Assembly: GCF_024721995.1 (NCBI RefSeq)
Contig: NZ_JANQBC010000013.1
Location: 151,980-215,979 of the forward strand
Length of the DNA: 64,000 nt
From: Paenibacillus radicibacter
GTDB taxonomy: Bacteria > Bacillota > Bacilli > Paenibacillales > NBRC-103111
Reading direction: 5' to 3'
Part shown: piece after piece, positions 62,797-64,000 of the stretch
Position numbering within the stretch: position 1 is the stretch's first letter
Layout: every line of letters starts with the position of its first letter
Position numbers and translations under genes: made by a program
The notes under the pieces: generated by a model
The model's input: only the letters and a program-made list of their open reading frames with translations
What the model was told of the DNA's origin: nothing
Databases searched by the model: none

Positions 62797-62817
62797 CACG
62801 AAATTTGAAGTTATAAT

Positions 62818-62891
62818 TGGCAGGGGCAGCAGGAATTGAACCCACACCAAAGGTTTTGGAGACCTTTGTTCTACCTTTAAACTATGCCCCT
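62818..62891 (-). tRNA. tRNA-Trp(CCA)
   Basis: Loop CTCCAAA gives CCA; discriminator G. CCA end encoded. This is the ligand for the trpS T-box in this window. Confidence 0.97.
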
Positions 62892-62898
62892 ATAATAT

Positions 62899-62983
62899 TG
62901 GTGGAGGCTGATGGATTCGAACCACCGAACTCGAAGAGAGCAGATTTACAGTCTGCCGTGTTTAGCCACTTCACTAAGCCTCC
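62899..62983 (-). tRNA. tRNA-Tyr(GUA)
   Basis: Class II tRNA; stem GCAGA/TCTGC closes loop CTGTAAA, anticodon GUA. CCA encoded. Confidence 0.97.
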
Positions 62984-62998
62984 GGAAGAAAAAACTTA

Positions 62999-63074
<76 letters not shown>

Positions 63075-63091
63075 ATATTATTAGTTAACAG

Positions 63092-63167
<76 letters not shown>

Positions 63168-63216
63168 ATCTTACCTGGCTCTATACTAGCATACACGATG
63201 CAAGTAGAAGAGTAAA

Positions 63217-63293
63217 TGGCGGAGCTGACGAGATTCGAACTCGCGGTCTCCTGCGTGACAGGCAGGCATGTTAGGCCTCTACACCACAGCTCC
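63217..63293 (-). tRNA. tRNA-Asp(GUC)
   Basis: Stem CCTGC/GCAGG closes loop CTGTCAC, anticodon GUC; discriminator G. CCA encoded. A 49-base spacer, the longest in the cluster, separates it from tRNA-Phe. Confidence 0.97.
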
Positions 63294-63301
63294 GTATAAT
63301 T

Positions 63302-63378
<77 letters not shown>

Positions 63379-63390
63379 ATAATGTTTATA

Positions 63391-63466
63391 TGGTGGAGGC
63401 TAACGGGATCGAACCGCTGACCCTCTGCTTGTAAGGCAGATGCTCTCCCAGCTGAGCTAAGCCTCC
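63391..63466 (-). tRNA. tRNA-Val(UAC)
   Basis: Stem TCTGC/GCAGA closes loop CTTACAA, anticodon UAC. CCA encoded. Confidence 0.97.
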
Positions 63467-63476
63467 GTATAAACTA

Positions 63477-63551
63477 TGGTGACCCGTAGGGGATTCGAAC
63501 CCCTGTTACCTCCGTGAAAGGGAGGTGTCTTAACCCCTTGACCAACGGGCC
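63477..63551 (-). tRNA. tRNA-Glu(UUC)
   Basis: Stem CCTCC/GGAGG closes loop CTTTCAC, anticodon UUC. CCA encoded. Confidence 0.97.
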
Positions 63552-63575
63552 GTGCTTAATTTGTGAAAAGTATAG

Positions 63576-63667
63576 TGGCGGAGAGAGAGGGATTCGAACC
63601 CTCGAGACGCTTGTGACGCCTACACGATTTCCAATCGTGCTCCTTCGGCCAGCTCGGACACCTCTCC
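63576..63667 (-). tRNA. tRNA-Ser(GGA)
   Basis: Class II tRNA with long variable arm; stem CACGA/TCGTG closes loop TTGGAAA, anticodon GGA; discriminator G. CCA encoded. Confidence 0.97.
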
Positions 63668-63670
63668 ATA

Positions 63671-63746
63671 TGGCTCCCCGAACAGGGCTCGAACCTGTGA
63701 CAACACGATTAACAGTCGTGTGCTCTACCAACTGAGCTATCAGGGA
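63671..63746 (-). tRNA. tRNA-Asn(GUU)
   Basis: First tRNA after the rRNA. Stem CACGA/TCGTG closes loop CTGTTAA, anticodon GUU; discriminator G. CCA encoded. Confidence 0.97.
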
Positions 63747-63814
63747 ATACTTAACTATTATACAGGGTTTATTCCCTGAAAACTAGATGCTAAACGAAGG
63801 TAAATCATGGTATT

Positions 63815-64000
<186 letters not shown>

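Overview
The window is chromosomal DNA from a Gram-positive, endospore-forming member of the Bacillales, most likely Paenibacillus or a close relative. The evidence for this is spore genes (two small acid-soluble spore proteins, YlbJ, YunB, a YjcZ-like peptide, a YheC/D ATP-grasp protein), strong AGGAGG-type ribosome binding sites with frequent TTG and GTG starts, a Trp T-box leader, liaFSR, and a long tRNA cluster in the order known from the B. subtilis trnD cluster. It is mostly ordinary housekeeping DNA. There is no prophage, insertion sequence or CRISPR array.

Layout. 1-7.8 kb: end of a flippase gene, DUF456 protein, HAD phosphatase, asparagine synthetase, a class B penicillin-binding protein and a three-gene operon ending in a membrane-anchored transglutaminase. 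7.8-14.4 kb: MFS transporter, small spore-type peptide, stand-alone Toprim protein, sco/ctaB for cytochrome oxidase assembly, YfhP, an alpha/beta SASP and trpS behind its T-box. 15-27 kb: aldose epimerase, large secreted M9 collagenase, ilvD, RNase H, a chemoreceptor without a sensor domain, pepF and yycC. 27-33 kb: DUF2225, truncated globin, ylbJ, NAD kinase, yutD, lipA, yunB.

33-37.3 kb is an operon of an HscC-type Hsp70, a membrane-anchored J-domain/TPR protein with HPE in place of HPD, and a DUF1266 protein. These gene types also sit together in E. coli (hscC, djlB/djlC, ybeR/ybeU). 37.5-51 kb: phosphoesterase, TrmH-type methyltransferase, KtrA, SspI, a YheC/D plus glycosyltransferase pair, zwf-cyclase-prfC, liaFSR, moaA and a membrane-anchored hydrolase. 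51.3-55.5 kb is a copper island: copA, an atypical CSLC thioredoxin, csoR, copZ and a siroheme-reductase-like protein, with two promoters carrying similar G-run elements in their spacers. 55.6-62.1 kb: TSUP permease, MATE pump, hydrolase, DUF441 and YhgE/Pip proteins. 62.1-64 kb: 17 tRNA genes on the minus strand, directly downstream of the 3' end of a 23S rRNA, with no 5S gene between them. An eighteenth tRNA, a second identical tRNA-Leu(CAA), lies 3.2 kb away.

The least explained structures are a family of about 125-bp palindromic intergenic repeats (three copies; the inner arms are conserved while the outer stems differ in sequence but stay self-complementary), the Hsp70/J/DUF1266 operon, and the enlarged copper island.
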